Assembly: GCA_033439795.1 (NCBI GenBank)
Contig: JAUTDP010000009.1
Location: 2,852,001 to 2,916,000 of the forward strand
Reading direction: 5' to 3'
Length of the DNA stretch: 64,000 nt
Source of the DNA: Sordaria brevicollis
Lineage: Eukaryota; Ascomycota; Sordariomycetes; Sordariales; Sordariaceae
In this document: piece after piece, positions 24,801 through 37,196 of the stretch
Layout: each line of letters opens with the position of its first letter
Position numbering within the stretch: position 1 is the first letter of the stretch
The notes under the pieces: generated by a model
What the model was told of the DNA's origin: nothing
Seen by the model: the letters and a program-made list of their open reading frames with translations, nothing else
Databases searched by the model: none
Translations under genes and position numbers: made by a program

Positions 24801-27800
24801 TAATAGGGTCGAAATATTGCCTTTTATAAGCGGATAAATTAACTTCGGGTTATTGTTACGGTTAATATTATTAGTATCGTTAATATTAAATAATTTAGAG
24901 TTTATTATAATAATAATATAATTTTCGTATCCGTTAATATTAAAAAATTCGTTAAATAAAATATTTTTATATATTATTTAGGTTATAATATTATCGAAAT
25001 CGTTATTACGAAATTTATTAATATTAATAATATTTATATAATAATATTAAATTAATATACTTTAATTATTCTAATATATATTAGCATTAATATTAATTTT
25101 TATTTTCGGATTTAAATAATAACGATTCTACGTTTAATATTGCTAATAACGGCGGATTATTCGATTTAAATCCGCCTAATTATTTTTATTCGATACTTTA
25201 TATAATATTATTATCTTCGCTATTTTATTTAATATTTTAATCTCCAATAACTTTAATAGGCAATAATCGTAGCGATACGGGGTCGGTTATTATAATATTT
25301 TTAAACTTTTCGTTTACGGCGGTATTTTATAATAGAGTAATATTATTTTCGTCGTCGACGAACGTAATTCGTAATAATCGTATTAATTTACCGTTAAATT
25401 AACTTTTATCGGCCGTATCGCCTACCCGTATACTTTTTATAATAGGTATTAGCGGTAATTAATATAATATAAATTAAAGCGGCGATATAATTTTAGTAAA
25501 TTCGATTTATAGTATTTAATAATAGTAGATTAATATTAAACGTATAATGCGCAATACGTATAAATATATAAAGCGATTTAGGATAATTTATATTTAGATT
25601 ACTATATATTAAAATATATTTTATATATTTATTTATTGAAGTATTATTTCATTTACTTATTTATATTTATTATTGGGAAGGGTTTAGAAAGAAGGGCTAC
25701 TTATTATTATTAGCGTACAATTTTTTTTTTAATTAGGATAAATTCGGCCGTAATTTTGCTTTTAACTTTCTTTAAATTTATATTTCGATTATTTAAATAT
25801 ATCGTATTGTATTATATTATATTATATTATATTATAAATAAGTAATTAATTAATTAATTAATTATTTAATTATATAAATATTATAAGTAAATAATTTCGG
25901 GTTTTTACTAAGCGTATTTAGTATTATAGCCGATTAAAAAGAGGAAAGCCCTCTACTGCCGGATTTTATAAAGGGTAGCGTTATTAATATTAAATATAAA
26001 AACCGTCGTAGTAATATAATTAATATAATATAAGTATATTTATTTAAACGCTAATAATATTAAATATTTACTAATTTTAATATTAGAGTTAAATATTTAT
26101 ATTAGCCCCGCTTAATATAATAAACCCCGCGCCAACCTCTATACTTTTTATAAATAAGTATAATCGAAGGTAGTAGATATTATAATAAATATTAAGCGTT
26201 TTATAACGAATCGAGCTACGTATACTAATCGAATTACCGACGCGTAAATTAATTATAGGTAAATTAATTTTATATAGTAAAAGAAAAAAGGGTATAATTA
26301 AATAAGTACGATTATATATAACTGTTAAATTAAATTAATATTAATTATAATTTATTATAATAAGCTTTAAAAAGTATACCCCGATGTATTTCGATTATTC
26401 CGTCGCGATAATTATAAAAGTATTATTTAATTCAATTTCCGCTTTACTAATATTAAATAGCGTTAACCTATTATTAAATCGATTAATTAGGAAATAATAT
26501 AAATAAAGGATTAAATAAATTATTTAATTTAGAAGGTTTATTTTATTTTTTATTCGAATATTTTATCCGTTATTATTATATATAAGATTTTTTTAAATAT
26601 CGATACCCTATTAATAACCTTCTAGTAATTTACTAAATAGTATAGCGATAGTATTAATACCCTTAAATTAAAGCTTTTATAAAATAGGATATATAAATTA
26701 ATTATAAATTAAATTAGAAATTATAAAGAGGATTTCTAATTCTATACTACCTATATTAATTTCGCTACTTTTAAATATTATTTTAAAAACGAAAATATTA
26801 AATATATTAAAATATAGGTATATAATAAATTGGATAGGGTCCTTTTTAATAATATCTTTCGGTACGTTATAAATTACTTCGATTAGGAAGAAAATTTTAT
26901 AGACCGAATTAAATTGCTATTCTTTTATTTTAAAATAATATTTATCGAAATAATTCGGAAAGTAGCCGAAATATATATAGTCGAAAAATACAAAATAATT
27001 ATATAGGGCTATAGTAATATTAAATAGGTATATAAGTCGAAGAAATAATATTATAACGATATATATCGTATTAAATACAATATAGACTTCGATAACCTTT
27101 CTATTTATTTTAAATTCGAAAAGGTTAAATTTAAAACGTTCTATTAGCGAAGGTTAATTCTAAGTATAATTAACCCCGCCGCCGTCGGTATACCTTTAAA
27201 AATAGTATTCGACCCTACGGCGTATTGGATATAATATAATATTATTAATTCGCTTATTCCTATTATATTATTATTACCGGTAGTATTTACTAATTCGTTA
27301 AATAAATTTAGCGATACCCGAATAAATATAAATTATAATAATAATAATGATAATTAGCCTCCTACGGGCGATATTTTTACGACTCTAAGAATTTAAATTA
27401 AGTTTAATTAAATTGCCGCTAATAAAATTATTACTAATAAAGCCGAACGAGACCGGACCGAATTTTTTATATCGTTTTATTTAATTCGTATATTTTTATT
27501 ACCGTTGTAATTAAATATAAAGTTGGTTATTAAGTGTATACGTATTTAATCGCCCGTTAAAAAGTTTATATTGACGCGAGATTAAGGAATATAGGTGAAC
27601 GAGTAGATGAATTAATAAATTATTTAAATATTAGAGATCGTTATATAGAAGAACCTTTTTATCGCTTATTAAAATATATTTATTAAATAAATAAAGGATT
27701 TTAACGAATTTTTCGTAGTAATAAAATAATACGTAAGCGACTTTATAAAGAATTTATTTTTAATTAAATTATTTATATTTATATAATTAAAAATTATATT

Positions 27801-28330
27801 AATATTCCGCTTAAATATACTTAAATAGGAACCGAAACCTAAAGTATATTTAATTACCTCTAAGGAAAAAAAAATTACTCTAATCCTCCCGCCCGGTTTT
27901 AAATTAAAGCCGATATTAATTACCGAACTTCTTATTATCGAAATATTTATTATTATCGAAATACCCGTTACCGAACCTCTTATTATAAAGATATTTATTA
28001 TCGAAATATTTACTATTATAGAACCTCCTACCGATTAGGATATATAAATATAATATATTACGGGCCTTAATATAAAAATAATATATATTTAATTAAAGAA
28101 TATTTCGAATAATTTTGAAGAATAATTTTATAATCGATTATTTAAATTATTAAACTAATTTAACGTATTTAAAGATAAATTTGAATAATTTAAAATAGGA
28201 ATTATACTTTATTTTTTAAAAGAAGGTTAATAAATACAATGCGAATCTGGACTATTTATTACCGATCCGGCTTTATTAAACCCTATCTATATATATTCGC
28301 TATTTCTTAATATAGATTTGCTTATTATTA
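24800..28330. other. RIP-degraded sequence with an unassigned + strand frame
   Basis: Mostly unresolved. From about 27,480 to 28,330 on + there are partly open frames. One reads DARLRNIGERVDELINYL and NIRDRYIEEPFYRLLKYI. A later one (27,890-28,330) has TE(I/P)-type repeats such as IIEIPVTEPLIIKIF followed by LKNISNNFEEQFYNRLFKLL and ends at a stop at about 28,340. I recognise no family; a coiled-coil-like or Gag-type protein is possible. A TTATATTATA microsatellite and a TTAA run occur at 25,806-25,868. Confidence 0.35.
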
Positions 28331-28334
28331 GAAA

Positions 28335-28530
28335 GGAATAATGTGAAGGGAAGAAGGGAATAGGTCGAAACGAGCCACGATTCGATATCAAATCGGTCGT
28401 AGACTCACCTTCTCCTTCAAGTATCGTAAGAGTCGGGTTAGGGACGACCCGAATTAACTCCTATACATAAATAAATAGCCGAGAGGTCGAGCCTCGACTC
28501 GATTTCTCTCCTAAATTAATTATCGTATTC
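28335..28530. repeat. Lightly mutated island, LTR-like start TGTGAAGGGAAG
   Basis: About 190 bp with normal GC and CA/TG within RIPed DNA. It begins TGTGAAGGGAAGAAGG, contains TCGGTCGTAGACTCACC, and fades into AT-rich sequence near 28,520. This matches the pattern of the outer half of the LTRs elsewhere in the window. No second copy was found, so a solo or truncated LTR is only an inference. Confidence 0.4.
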
Positions 28531-31100
28531 CATAATTATCTAATTTATTAAGGACTTTATATTATAAATTTATACTATTTAATAAATAATACCTAATAAT
28601 AGCTTTAATTATTAATATTCTTCCTTTCTTTTAGAAATTTCGTAGCGGATATTTAACCCGAGGAATCTCTTAACGCTTCGGCTTAACCCTACTTTATATC
28701 GTTATTATTTTTCATCCTATTTTATTAATTATTAATACTTATATTCGACCCTAAAAACTTTATAATCTAATAAAACCTTTAATACGTATCGGACTTCGTC
28801 TACGCGAATTTAATAACGTTATAATATTAAATCGCGTTAAATAGTTTAAAAAGACGATTTAAAGCAATTATCAACTCCTTACTATAATTTTTAAATACCG
28901 AATTAATATTATTAATATCGATTCGAACTACGAAACGGTTAATAATATTACCCTTATATTTAATTTATTAAGGTTTAAATTATTATATCCTTAAAAGCCT
29001 TTTTAAATAAGCCGTTAAATTTATTTAAAATAATTAATCCCCTATTATATTTCTTTAAATCGAATTATAATAAGTATAAAAATTCGTCCTACCTACGCCC
29101 GATATTCAAAATTCTCTTAATTAATTCGATAATTAAAACAATTTATTTTCCTAAAGTAATAATAACGGTATAGAATCTAATTATAAATTTAATAATTACC
29201 CCATTTTCTTTTATTATAACGTTTTAAAACCCGAATATATATAAAATTAAATATTATATATAAAATATATAACTATTATAAATTTATAATATTTATTTAT
29301 ATTAAACTCCGGTTTATATTACCCCTATAACCCGTTACCTTCCTTAAATAAAATAAACGTTTCCGCCCTTAAAAGTAAAATAAACGCTAATTTAAAAACC
29401 AATAAAAACGACCCCTATACCGCTTTAAGCGATAAATCTGCACTTAATTTACTATAGGCAATTAAAATTTAAATAAAGAAATATCGAACTTCGTCTCCTT
29501 TAAAAACTCGACGTTCTTTTACTAACGTTAATTACTAAATTAAAACCTAAACCGAATTAAAGAAGTATTAAACTTCGTTTCCTATAGGAAATCGTCGTTC
29601 TTCTATTAATATTAATTTTTAAATTAACGCTTAATTTAAATCGGAAAAGTATTTAACTTCGTTTCTTACGGGAATTTGACGTTATTCTACCGCAATTAAT
29701 CGTAAAATTAATACCAAACCCGAATTTAAAACCCAGCCCGAATTAAAGAAACGTAGCCAAATTATTACCGCCGTTAATACTTCGAATATTAAAATCTATT
29801 TTAAAATAAAAAAATATTAATATATCGAATTTAAATTCGTTTTTAATATAACCCTCGGGTTAAAGGATATTTTATATCCGTAATTGCTTAATTTTATTAA
29901 ATCGCGAATTAAATACTAAAACGAAATATATTATATAATAATATAAGAGATCTAATCTTTAATATACCTATTTCGGGAACCTTCTTATACGCTATAATTA
30001 TTATTAATATATACCTTACCTCGAATTAATATAAATAATAAAAAACTTTTAAACGCCTTTAATATACCGGCTATAATATAATTTAATTTAAACCCGTAGG
30101 GGGTATTTACTTATCTTTTTATATTAATAAAAAACTTTTAGAATTATATAAAAAATTTCGAAGTTTATTATAAACCGTAATTAATTTAAAATAATCCGTT
30201 TCTTATATAAATTAATACCCTATTCCTTCCTTTACCGGTTTAAATTAATAATTATATATAATAAAAACCCCGACTATTAAATTCTCCCTTTTTTTAAAAG
30301 GATTAAACCGTTAATTCGTTTAATTTAAGCCTAACCGAAAAATTCTATTAGGAAAGCAATTTTAAAAATAAACCGATAGAAAATATTAATTTAAACTTTC
30401 GAATAACCGTAAAATTAATTACGGACGACGAAAACGTTATTTAATACCGAAACCAATCTATTATAAGGCTACTCTTCCTTTAAAATAATTTTCGTCTTTA
30501 ATTTAGGTTTTACAAAATAGAATTTAATAAGTCGAAAAATAGAAATAAAAAAGGAATTAATATAATAAGGAATTTGGAAAAAAAAACGAAAAATTAACGT
30601 AAAATTACTTTTACCCCGTCCCTACCCTATTAAATTAATAAAAAAAGGGAGAAAATTTTATTCTAATTTTATAACCCCTTTTAAAAATTTTATCCTCCCC
30701 TAATTAATTCGATATATCCTCTTAATAATTATTTACCGGATATAATATTAGAAATTTCTTATAATAATTACTAATAATTAATTCAAAATTTATTAAATAT
30801 TCTAATTAAACCGAATTAATTACGGTTTTAAATATTTTAAAAACCGTTATTAAATTTAATAACTTTCCTATTAAAAATAATTAATTAAATCCCTAAATTT
30901 ATAAAACTTTTAATTAATACTATTTAAATTATATTTAAACGAAATATAAAATAATTTAATTCGGGTTTTAACCCTAAAATAAGATTTTTTAACCTTATAT
31001 CCTAAATAAACCCCTATAATTAAAATAATGATAATTCTTAATTTTAAAAACGCGGTTAGGTTTAAAGTTAAAATTAAAAGGAGGATTAATTTTAAAATTA
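28530..31100 (+). other. RIP-degraded sequence, + strand frames of unknown product
   Basis: Several + strand stretches are open except for TAA/TAG. At 29,470-29,730 there are three imperfect tandem copies of a roughly 84-bp unit. The following frame contains NITLGLKDILYP, NFIKSRIKY and FREPSYTL. I do not recognise the protein. Confidence 0.35.
29477..29728 (+). repeat. Three imperfect 82-85 bp tandem units (about 28 codons each)
   Basis: Units start near 29,477, 29,559 and 29,644. Each encodes a K-[KS]-Y-x-TS(F/S)-type opening, then a basic -RR(R/Y)S- segment and an N/K-rich tail. The period is a multiple of three, so the repeat belongs to a coding frame. Confidence 0.6.
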
Positions 31101-31119
31101 ATCTACCAATTAAAATTAA

Positions 31120-31900
31120 AACGGAAATTAGCAAAATTAATTCAACGGAACCGAATTTATTACTATAATCTAAACTATAATAATAATAACCGCTAATAAT
31201 AACGTTTAAACTTTAAACCAAATCGCTATTAAATTCGCCGCCAATTTTAATAGCGCTTTTAACCGCAATAATCCTAACGGAAATCTCTAAAGATAGAAAA
31301 TTATATAAACCGGTTTTTTCTACCCCAATACATTTAAATCTAAATATTAAAATTATAAGTACTATATTTATAAAGGGGATACTTATTACAAATCGGTCTA
31401 TTTATTCTTCGAATCTATTATATTAAACGCTACAACCCCGGCCCGCATTGAATATTTACGCTTTAATTTCAACGAATTATTTTATAAAGTAGCTAAAATC
31501 TAATAGATAGCCCAATTAAATCCCTAATAACGAATAACTTATAAGGTCGACCTAGATATTTAAAAAGCCGTTTTAATCGCCCACTTTAAGCTAATAAGAA
31601 GCTAAATCCTAGCTAAATTCGACTCCATTAAATATTCGTACGAAGATTATATTACTAATAAGCCGATCCGCGTTACGGCTCTCCAAATCCTACGTTGGAG
31701 CCGCGAATTTAGAGACAACGACGCCCTCAATATCAACTCCCGCATTTAACTCGCCATTTACCCTGGCCTACGTTAATTAATTTGGGAACCGTCCTATAGT
31801 ATAACGATTGATAACTTTATTAGGTACGTTGAGTAGAAAGCCGAAACCCATCGACTCAACCTAATTAATAGTCTCGGCGGCCACGACAAATAAGAAAGGT
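31120..31900 (+). pseudogene. Fungal retrotransposon Gag-type capsid domain (relic)
   Basis: The + frame reads NQIAIKFAANFNSAF, then GFFYPNTF, then KGDTYYKSVYLFFESI near 31,370-31,410. That fits the opening of fungal Gag capsid proteins (IGxFxPD...V..G.DTYYR.VHxFxxRI). A LRF-N-NELFYKVAK segment follows (cf. LRGxAxxWYxxEL), then LAKFDSIKYSYEDY (cf. LxxRFxxxRYTxxD), RWSREF, and a LAIYPGLRQLIWEP stretch. The sequence is less mutated here, with CA/TG common from 31,600 to 31,900. No RT could be matched to it in the window. Assignment rests on motif order only. Confidence 0.5.
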
Positions 31901-33150
31901 CGCTTTCTTTGCTTATTTTTAATATTAACGTATTAAATAGTCTAAAAGGAGATAATATATACGATAAAATTAGGGATAAATATTATATTATCTTCGTATA
32001 TTATAATAATAACCCGTTTAAAAAAATAGAAAGAAATAATATTATTTAATAAATTATTAAGTATAGTAATAACCCTAAATATACTTTTCCGGTTAAAATG
32101 TACGCTTTAACCGAATATTTATATTGGGTTAGAATAGGAGACGTAAATAATCCTCCTACCGATATTTTATTTATACCCGTCCTTATACGTTAAATTATAT
32201 TATTATTAAAAATAAATGAAAAAAAGAATATAAAATTAGTAGCCGAATAAAAATATAGGCAATTTTAATACGTTTTCGACTACGATATTTATAAAAGAAT
32301 TAAAAAATATATTAAGGATTAGAATAATAATTATAATATTAATTAAATCGAGTATAGTACTAATATTATTCGTTATATACGTCGTTTTATTAATATATTT
32401 AATTTACTATTTACTATCGAAATAAATTAAAAGAAATTCGATAAGCTATTTATATTATTTATTATATATTTTAAGGAAACCTGGTTTAATTTACCGTATT
32501 ATATTAATATAAGTAACGAAAGGCGGAAATTTAATAATATAGATATAATATAGGAATAAAAGGGCAAAGCCTTTAATAATATTTATATTATATTAAAGAG
32601 TTATTAATTTAATAAAATAAAGGTTAAGGAAGTAGCGAGACGGCGGGCAAATTCTCTTATATTACTATTATAGGTATTATTTCTAATTTTTATACCGGCG
32701 TTATTTCCTCTTCGGTTTTTATTATAAATATTATTTCTAACTTTTATATTACCGTTGCCCCAATTTCCTTTATAAGTATTAAATAAATCGAAATCGCTAA
32801 TATTATTTCTATTACAAATATTATCTCTAATTCCTATACCGCCGTCCAAATCTCCCGTACTATTACCGCTACGGTTTATATTATAAGTACGGTCTTTAAT
32901 TTTTATACCGCCCCTTTATTAATTTATAAAGTTATTACCGGTTAAAGAAATATTTACGGGTAATTTATCTTTATTATTACCCCCTTTTTTATTTTTACCT
33001 ATAAAATCCCCGCTACGTTCTCTATTATTACCGTTATTTTCTATTATAAAACTATTTATACTATAAATTTCCCTTAGTATTTTATAGATAGAAAAATTTT
33101 TACCGATAAAGTAATTTGAATATTATTCGCCGAATCCGTTTAAGAAACCG
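31900..33150 (+). pseudogene. Continuation of the Gag-like frame, then a low-complexity segment
   Basis: The + frame continues past 31,900 with KIRDKYYIIFVYYNNNPFKK, KMYALTEYLYWVRIGDVNN and FKETWFNLPYYI. From about 32,640 it becomes a P/L/T-type low-complexity stretch that would be proline/threonine-rich if RIP is reversed. An open minus-strand frame over 32,604-32,849 is N/R/G-rich and is most likely the antisense of this repeat. Confidence 0.35.
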
Positions 33151-34200
33151 CCCTTACTATTACTTTTTAGCGATAAAAGTAGTTTTAAAATACTTACTAT
33201 TAGTAAGAAGTTTAAAAAATAATTATTATTTATTATAAATATTACGGCGTTACGAATATAGAATATTAATTAAATTATTAATATATTTATATCGACCCCT
33301 TTATAACGTATTAATTCTATTTATAATATTAGAAGTATAGTATTTAAATAAGTCTCGGCTATTTTAAACCCCAACCGAATCGGTATATAATCTTAAATTC
33401 GAATTATTATTACTACTATTACTACTTTAAACGGCGGTATACTATTTAGTATACCGTTTGGCACTATTAATAACTATCCTATTAATAATATATTTATTAA
33501 TTATATTAGAAGCGGCCAGGATATTATTAAATATAATAAGAAGAAAGGCCGCGGCGGTCTCCCTTTCGATAATTATTATCTCTTATATAATAATTTGGAC
33601 AATTTACTTACTAATAAATTTATTAACCCTATAGAAGTCTATTAATACCGTATTACTATTTATTAAACTAATTACTTTTAAAATTCTTATTTAATTATAA
33701 ATGTTTTATATTATAATTATTAGATTATTATCTATATTATCCCTATTTATTATATTTAGCGATAATACTAGGTTATTATCTATTAAATTTTATAGAAAAT
33801 AATAAATTATCCAAATTATTTATCTTATATCTATAATATTATACTACTTTATATTTCCTTTATTTACGTTATTAAGAACGGTAGTATTTTAATTTTTAAG
33901 GTTATATTAATAATAAATTTAATTCGATATACAATATAACTATTTAGTAGACTTAATACTAGAATTATAGCGATTAATATAATTAATTCTAAACGTACTA
34001 ATATACTTACTATAAACGATTATTTTAACGGTCTAATTTAACGTTTAGGTTATGCGTTATAATATAGCCTTTAAAGCGACCGCTAAAATTATTTATATTA
34101 GCGGTTATATTCAGGGGCTCGTCGAAATAGCCCGTATATTCAATAAATGTACGCTATAAGTAATTATTATAATCTAGACTTCCAGTATATAATTATAGCG
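33150..34200. other. RIP-degraded sequence, nothing resolved
   Basis: AT-rich, CA/TG-poor. No motif recognised on either strand. It ends at the shift to balanced base composition at 34,200-34,400. Confidence 0.5.
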
Positions 34201-35543
34201 CTCAATCTAATATGAAATTTAGACCAATCAGAAGTCTTCCTCAGCTAATAAGGCTTATCATTTCAACAGTGCTTAGTCTAATATTAAGGCTTATCAATTT
34301 GACAAGGCTTAAAACCTATATTACTATTTATACTCCTAGGGATTTTCTCGCTATAGTATAATTGATTATATTCGTAACTATATAGAATAGTTAGATTTAC
34401 CGCTAAAACAGGGAAATTTATATGACAGCTGTTACTTTGAAAAAACTAAGTGTGTGGAGGTTTTCTGGGTGTGTGTAGGTTTTGGGTGGGTGTATGTAGG
34501 TTTCCTCAAAAAGATACGGCCGTTAGATGACGCGAACTGGTTGTGCAAGCCTAAACCCACTCGTCGAGGATAAAACTAAAACACTACAGATGCTTTCTCT
34601 TATGCGCGACCCATCAATAGACACAAATTATCTCCGGAACACCTTTGACAACGGTGTTGGGAACTCATCCTCGGCTCCAGCTGCTGGCACAGTCATCCAC
34701 ACCCAACGTTACAATCGATGGCACTGGAGGTGCGGGTTTGACACGGCTTGAGGGCGGAAACCCCTAGAGCCCTGTCGTCACAAGAACCGTTTCTGGTAGC
34801 GGTAGTCTTACCCTTGTTGGCGGAAAGACACAGCACCTAAAGTGACTGATCAGAGCATGAGCGGTTCACTCGGTGGAAGACCGGTCTCTGGTTGCCATCG
34901 GTCGGATCTGGTTCAGTTAGGCGGAACCTCCCAAATCTCAGCGCCAAGTACACTCATTCCCAGGGTCCAGTGTGCCCCTCGGGCATATTCCTCACCTGCA
35001 AACGTACATCAACTTCCTACTGTGGCTCCCAGGACTCCTGAGCTGGAAGATTCCCAACCTTTTGTGAGGCCAAATCACACCACTAAACGCGGGGCTTATC
35101 GTTGATGGGGAGACGGTGTTGAGGTGGATGTCTGACTCTGCTAGGGCAATACGGACATCGAAGTAGACTGTGCCAGCTTGAGCACCAAAGAATAAGACGA
35201 TCATACGTTGTGTAGTGATGGATCAAAATACAGCCAAACAGAACGTATTGGCTGGTCTGTGAGTTTAAACAGGCATGAGTCCATCCGTCCATGCATGCAA
35301 GAATGGCGCAAGGGCTGGGAACTATAAAGACAACCATATCGAAGAAGCACGGCGCCAACATTTGATGATGATAAGGGGTAATGAGTCAAAAGCAATTGGG
35401 GTAATAGTAATGAAGAGAACGATGCATTAGGTCGGCTTGCGACATACTGGAAAAATCCAATTGTAAAAACAGAACGTGTAGTGGAAGGTTGATCGCCTTT
35501 CCCATGCGACGGAAGTTGGGAGTAGAAGACAAACAATTAGGGG

Positions 35544-35590
35544 AATTCTCCTCACACCCACCCCCAAATCTCGTAGCACCTTCCCTACCC
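35544..35590 (+). repeat. Inverted repeat, left arm
   Basis: Reverse complement of 35,915-35,957, with a perfect core of 26 bases ending in the complement of GGGTGTGAGGAGAAT. The spacer is about 325 bp. Confidence 0.8.
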
Positions 35591-35914
35591 CATCTGACAG
35601 CTGATATTAAAATTTCCTGGTTTTGTATGGTAAAATGCCGTTTTCTTATGTTATCCAATATCCTTACCAATCTAACAAGCCGGCCGAGACCGCTAGAGTT
35701 GTAATAATTTCATAGTGTTGAATATAAGTAAAATAACGCAGAGATCTCAATACAAATTGGCAATTTTCAAAACTCTACGAAGACCTAATTTTTTCATGAA
35801 ATGTAACGTACATCGAAAGTACGGGGTTCTAGCGGGTAAAACAAGGTCTTTCAATGCAGCTAATACCGGCCAGTCAACGTTATTAAGGTTGGGGTTTTGT
35901 ATGGGACTGGGCCA

Positions 35915-35957
35915 TAGGGAGGGTGCAGCAAGATTTGGGGGTGGGTGTGAGGAGAAT
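35915..35957 (-). repeat. Inverted repeat, right arm
   Basis: Partner of 35,544-35,590. Sequence beyond the core diverges quickly on both sides, so this may be the remnant of a small foldback or MITE-like element. Confidence 0.75.
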
Positions 35958-36100
35958 AGCTCAACAATTAATATATCTCTCTACGTTATCAAAAGGCATA
36001 CATAATTAGTGGAATCAAGAGTGAAAATTAGCCTTTGACAATTCTAATGCAGTGCAAAAAGCAGGAATTAAAAGGGGCAAAAAAGTTCAAAAAAATTGGG

Positions 36101-36197
36101 CGACCCGTGACGGATTCGAACCGTCGTCTTCCTGCGGCACGTATGCAGACGAGCATCTAAGTCTCGCCGAGAATGTTCCCAGTTACACCAACGGGCC
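36101..36197 (-). ncRNA. tRNA-like Pol III unit, copy 1
   Basis: 97 nt on the minus strand. The acceptor pairs GGCCCGT with ACGGGTC. The A box TGGTGTAACTGG and the B box GGTTCGAATCC are intact, the T stem is GACGG/CCGTC, and a T7 run follows (plus 36,086-36,094 as A). Between the D arm and the 3' anticodon-stem half CAGGA lies a 33-nt insert-like loop with a CGAG...CTCG hairpin and a GCA-TACG-TGC hairpin. The expected T33 is missing, so no anticodon can be assigned. It could be an intron-containing tRNA, a class II-like variant, a SINE head or a tRNA-derived ncRNA. Confidence 0.65.
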
Positions 36198-36968
36198 ATT
36201 AGAGGTTGTTGAAGGCTGACTAGTTAAGCCAGGTTATGTACCCCGTAAGGTGGTTGAAACTTAGGATAGTAGGAAGGTGCTGGGACGCAAAGGTGCATAG
36301 GATTTGATGGTAGGCGCCCAGCGGCAGGCAATGGTGCTACTCTGAGGGCCGTGAATGCAGTTAGAGCGACATGCAACTTCCACTTCTTGTTCTGCATGTG
36401 GATGATATACCAACAGATAGCTTGCACGTGTAGTAGGCAGGCGCGGCCTAGCCACCAAAGACTAATAAAGACTTCCGTGTTACTACTTCTACTTGCCCAG
36501 TACCACAAACATTTATAAGTTTCCTAGTTGTTGCCGTAATGCATGGTGCACATTCAATTCGCCTTCTGTTATACCAATTTGTTGGTGGGTCTGGCATTCA
36601 CTGGGTTGCACACTGACCAGCACATTCACTGTGCCTGGTCTGTGCCGTGCCGTGCCCTGACCGCACCAGACTTTTAGACCTCCAGACCTTCCGCCCTTCT
36701 CTCTTCTTCTCCCTCCAGATACATCACCAATCTATTGATTTGATCAGCTTGTTGTTGTGCGTAACCTTACACAATTTGAGTCCACTGAGTCTTCGTTGCT
36801 CTGCATCCCAGCCTGGCCTCCAGTTACACTCAGCTCGAATTATCCCCGCGAAAGTGAAACTTTCTCTTCTTCATCTCTCTCTCCCACACTTCCGGGGCGC
36901 ATCTTGATGTGTGTCTCCTTGTTCTTTATGCCATTGCGTATAACTCTGCCTATGTAATGCATAGGTGC
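36198..36968. other. Intergenic, no gene seen
   Basis: Upstream of the minus-strand tRNA-like unit. The first 60 bases hold promoter motifs shared with the other copies: on the minus strand GGGGTACATAACCTGG and CCTTCAACAACC. The remaining open frames are short and unconvincing. Confidence 0.5.
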
Positions 36969-37196
36969 TTAACAATCTTCCATATACCAACTGCCTAAGG
37001 CCAACAGAAACAAATCGTCCAAAATCCAAACCAAAACTTTATCCCAAACTTCACAATTATTACCGCCGAGCAGATTGATGTCCATAACCCTAGCAATATG
37101 CAATATGCAATAAGTTGCAATTATCCGTATCAACTGGGCAGTAAACGTGTTGATCGCTACCGTGGCTGCCGTAGCATTGTAAGTGGAAGATACCAT
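36969..37196 (-). pseudogene. Small ORF relic related to 43,727-43,975
   Basis: A 75-codon minus frame beginning MVSSTYNATAATV and containing FTAQLIRIIATYCI, then M-D-I and a W-D-K-V-L-V segment. It aligns with the plus-strand frame at 43,727-43,975 (ASSINKVTADI, FSARLVLMIATYCI, then ...FWESVFMLFI in continuation). Both lie upstream of a tRNA-like unit in the same relative orientation, so the pair is probably an old inverted duplication. Hydrophobic middle. No family recognised; it may be a fragment of a larger gene. Confidence 0.35.

Larger units (their letters stand above)
34200..36100. other. Start of GC island 1; no convincing gene
   Basis: Normal CA/TG returns at about 34,200. A G/T-rich imperfect repeat occurs at 34,450-34,504. 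The stretch 34,640-35,110 has short + strand frames such as VTIDGTGGAGLTRLEGG and VVTRTVSGSGSLTLVGG, which together look like a decayed repeat-rich extracellular protein, but frames are broken and I cannot name it. An inverted repeat lies at 35,544-35,957. Confidence 0.4.

Noticed and set aside
25806..25868. TATTA and TTAA microsatellite runs
   Set aside because: Ordinary low-complexity sequence in RIPed DNA.
30910..31134. Transmembrane-like 74-codon minus-strand frame
   Set aside because: Same AT-driven artefact; the opposite strand leads into the Gag-like frame.
32604..32849. N/R/G-repeat minus-strand frame
   Set aside because: Most simply the antisense of a proline/threonine-type repeat in the + strand frame that continues from the Gag relic.
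34527..35105. Short + strand frames with GTGGAG and SGSGSLTLVGG motifs, adhesin-like
   Set aside because: Frames are short and broken and I could not assemble a consistent gene; mentioned only as a possible relic.
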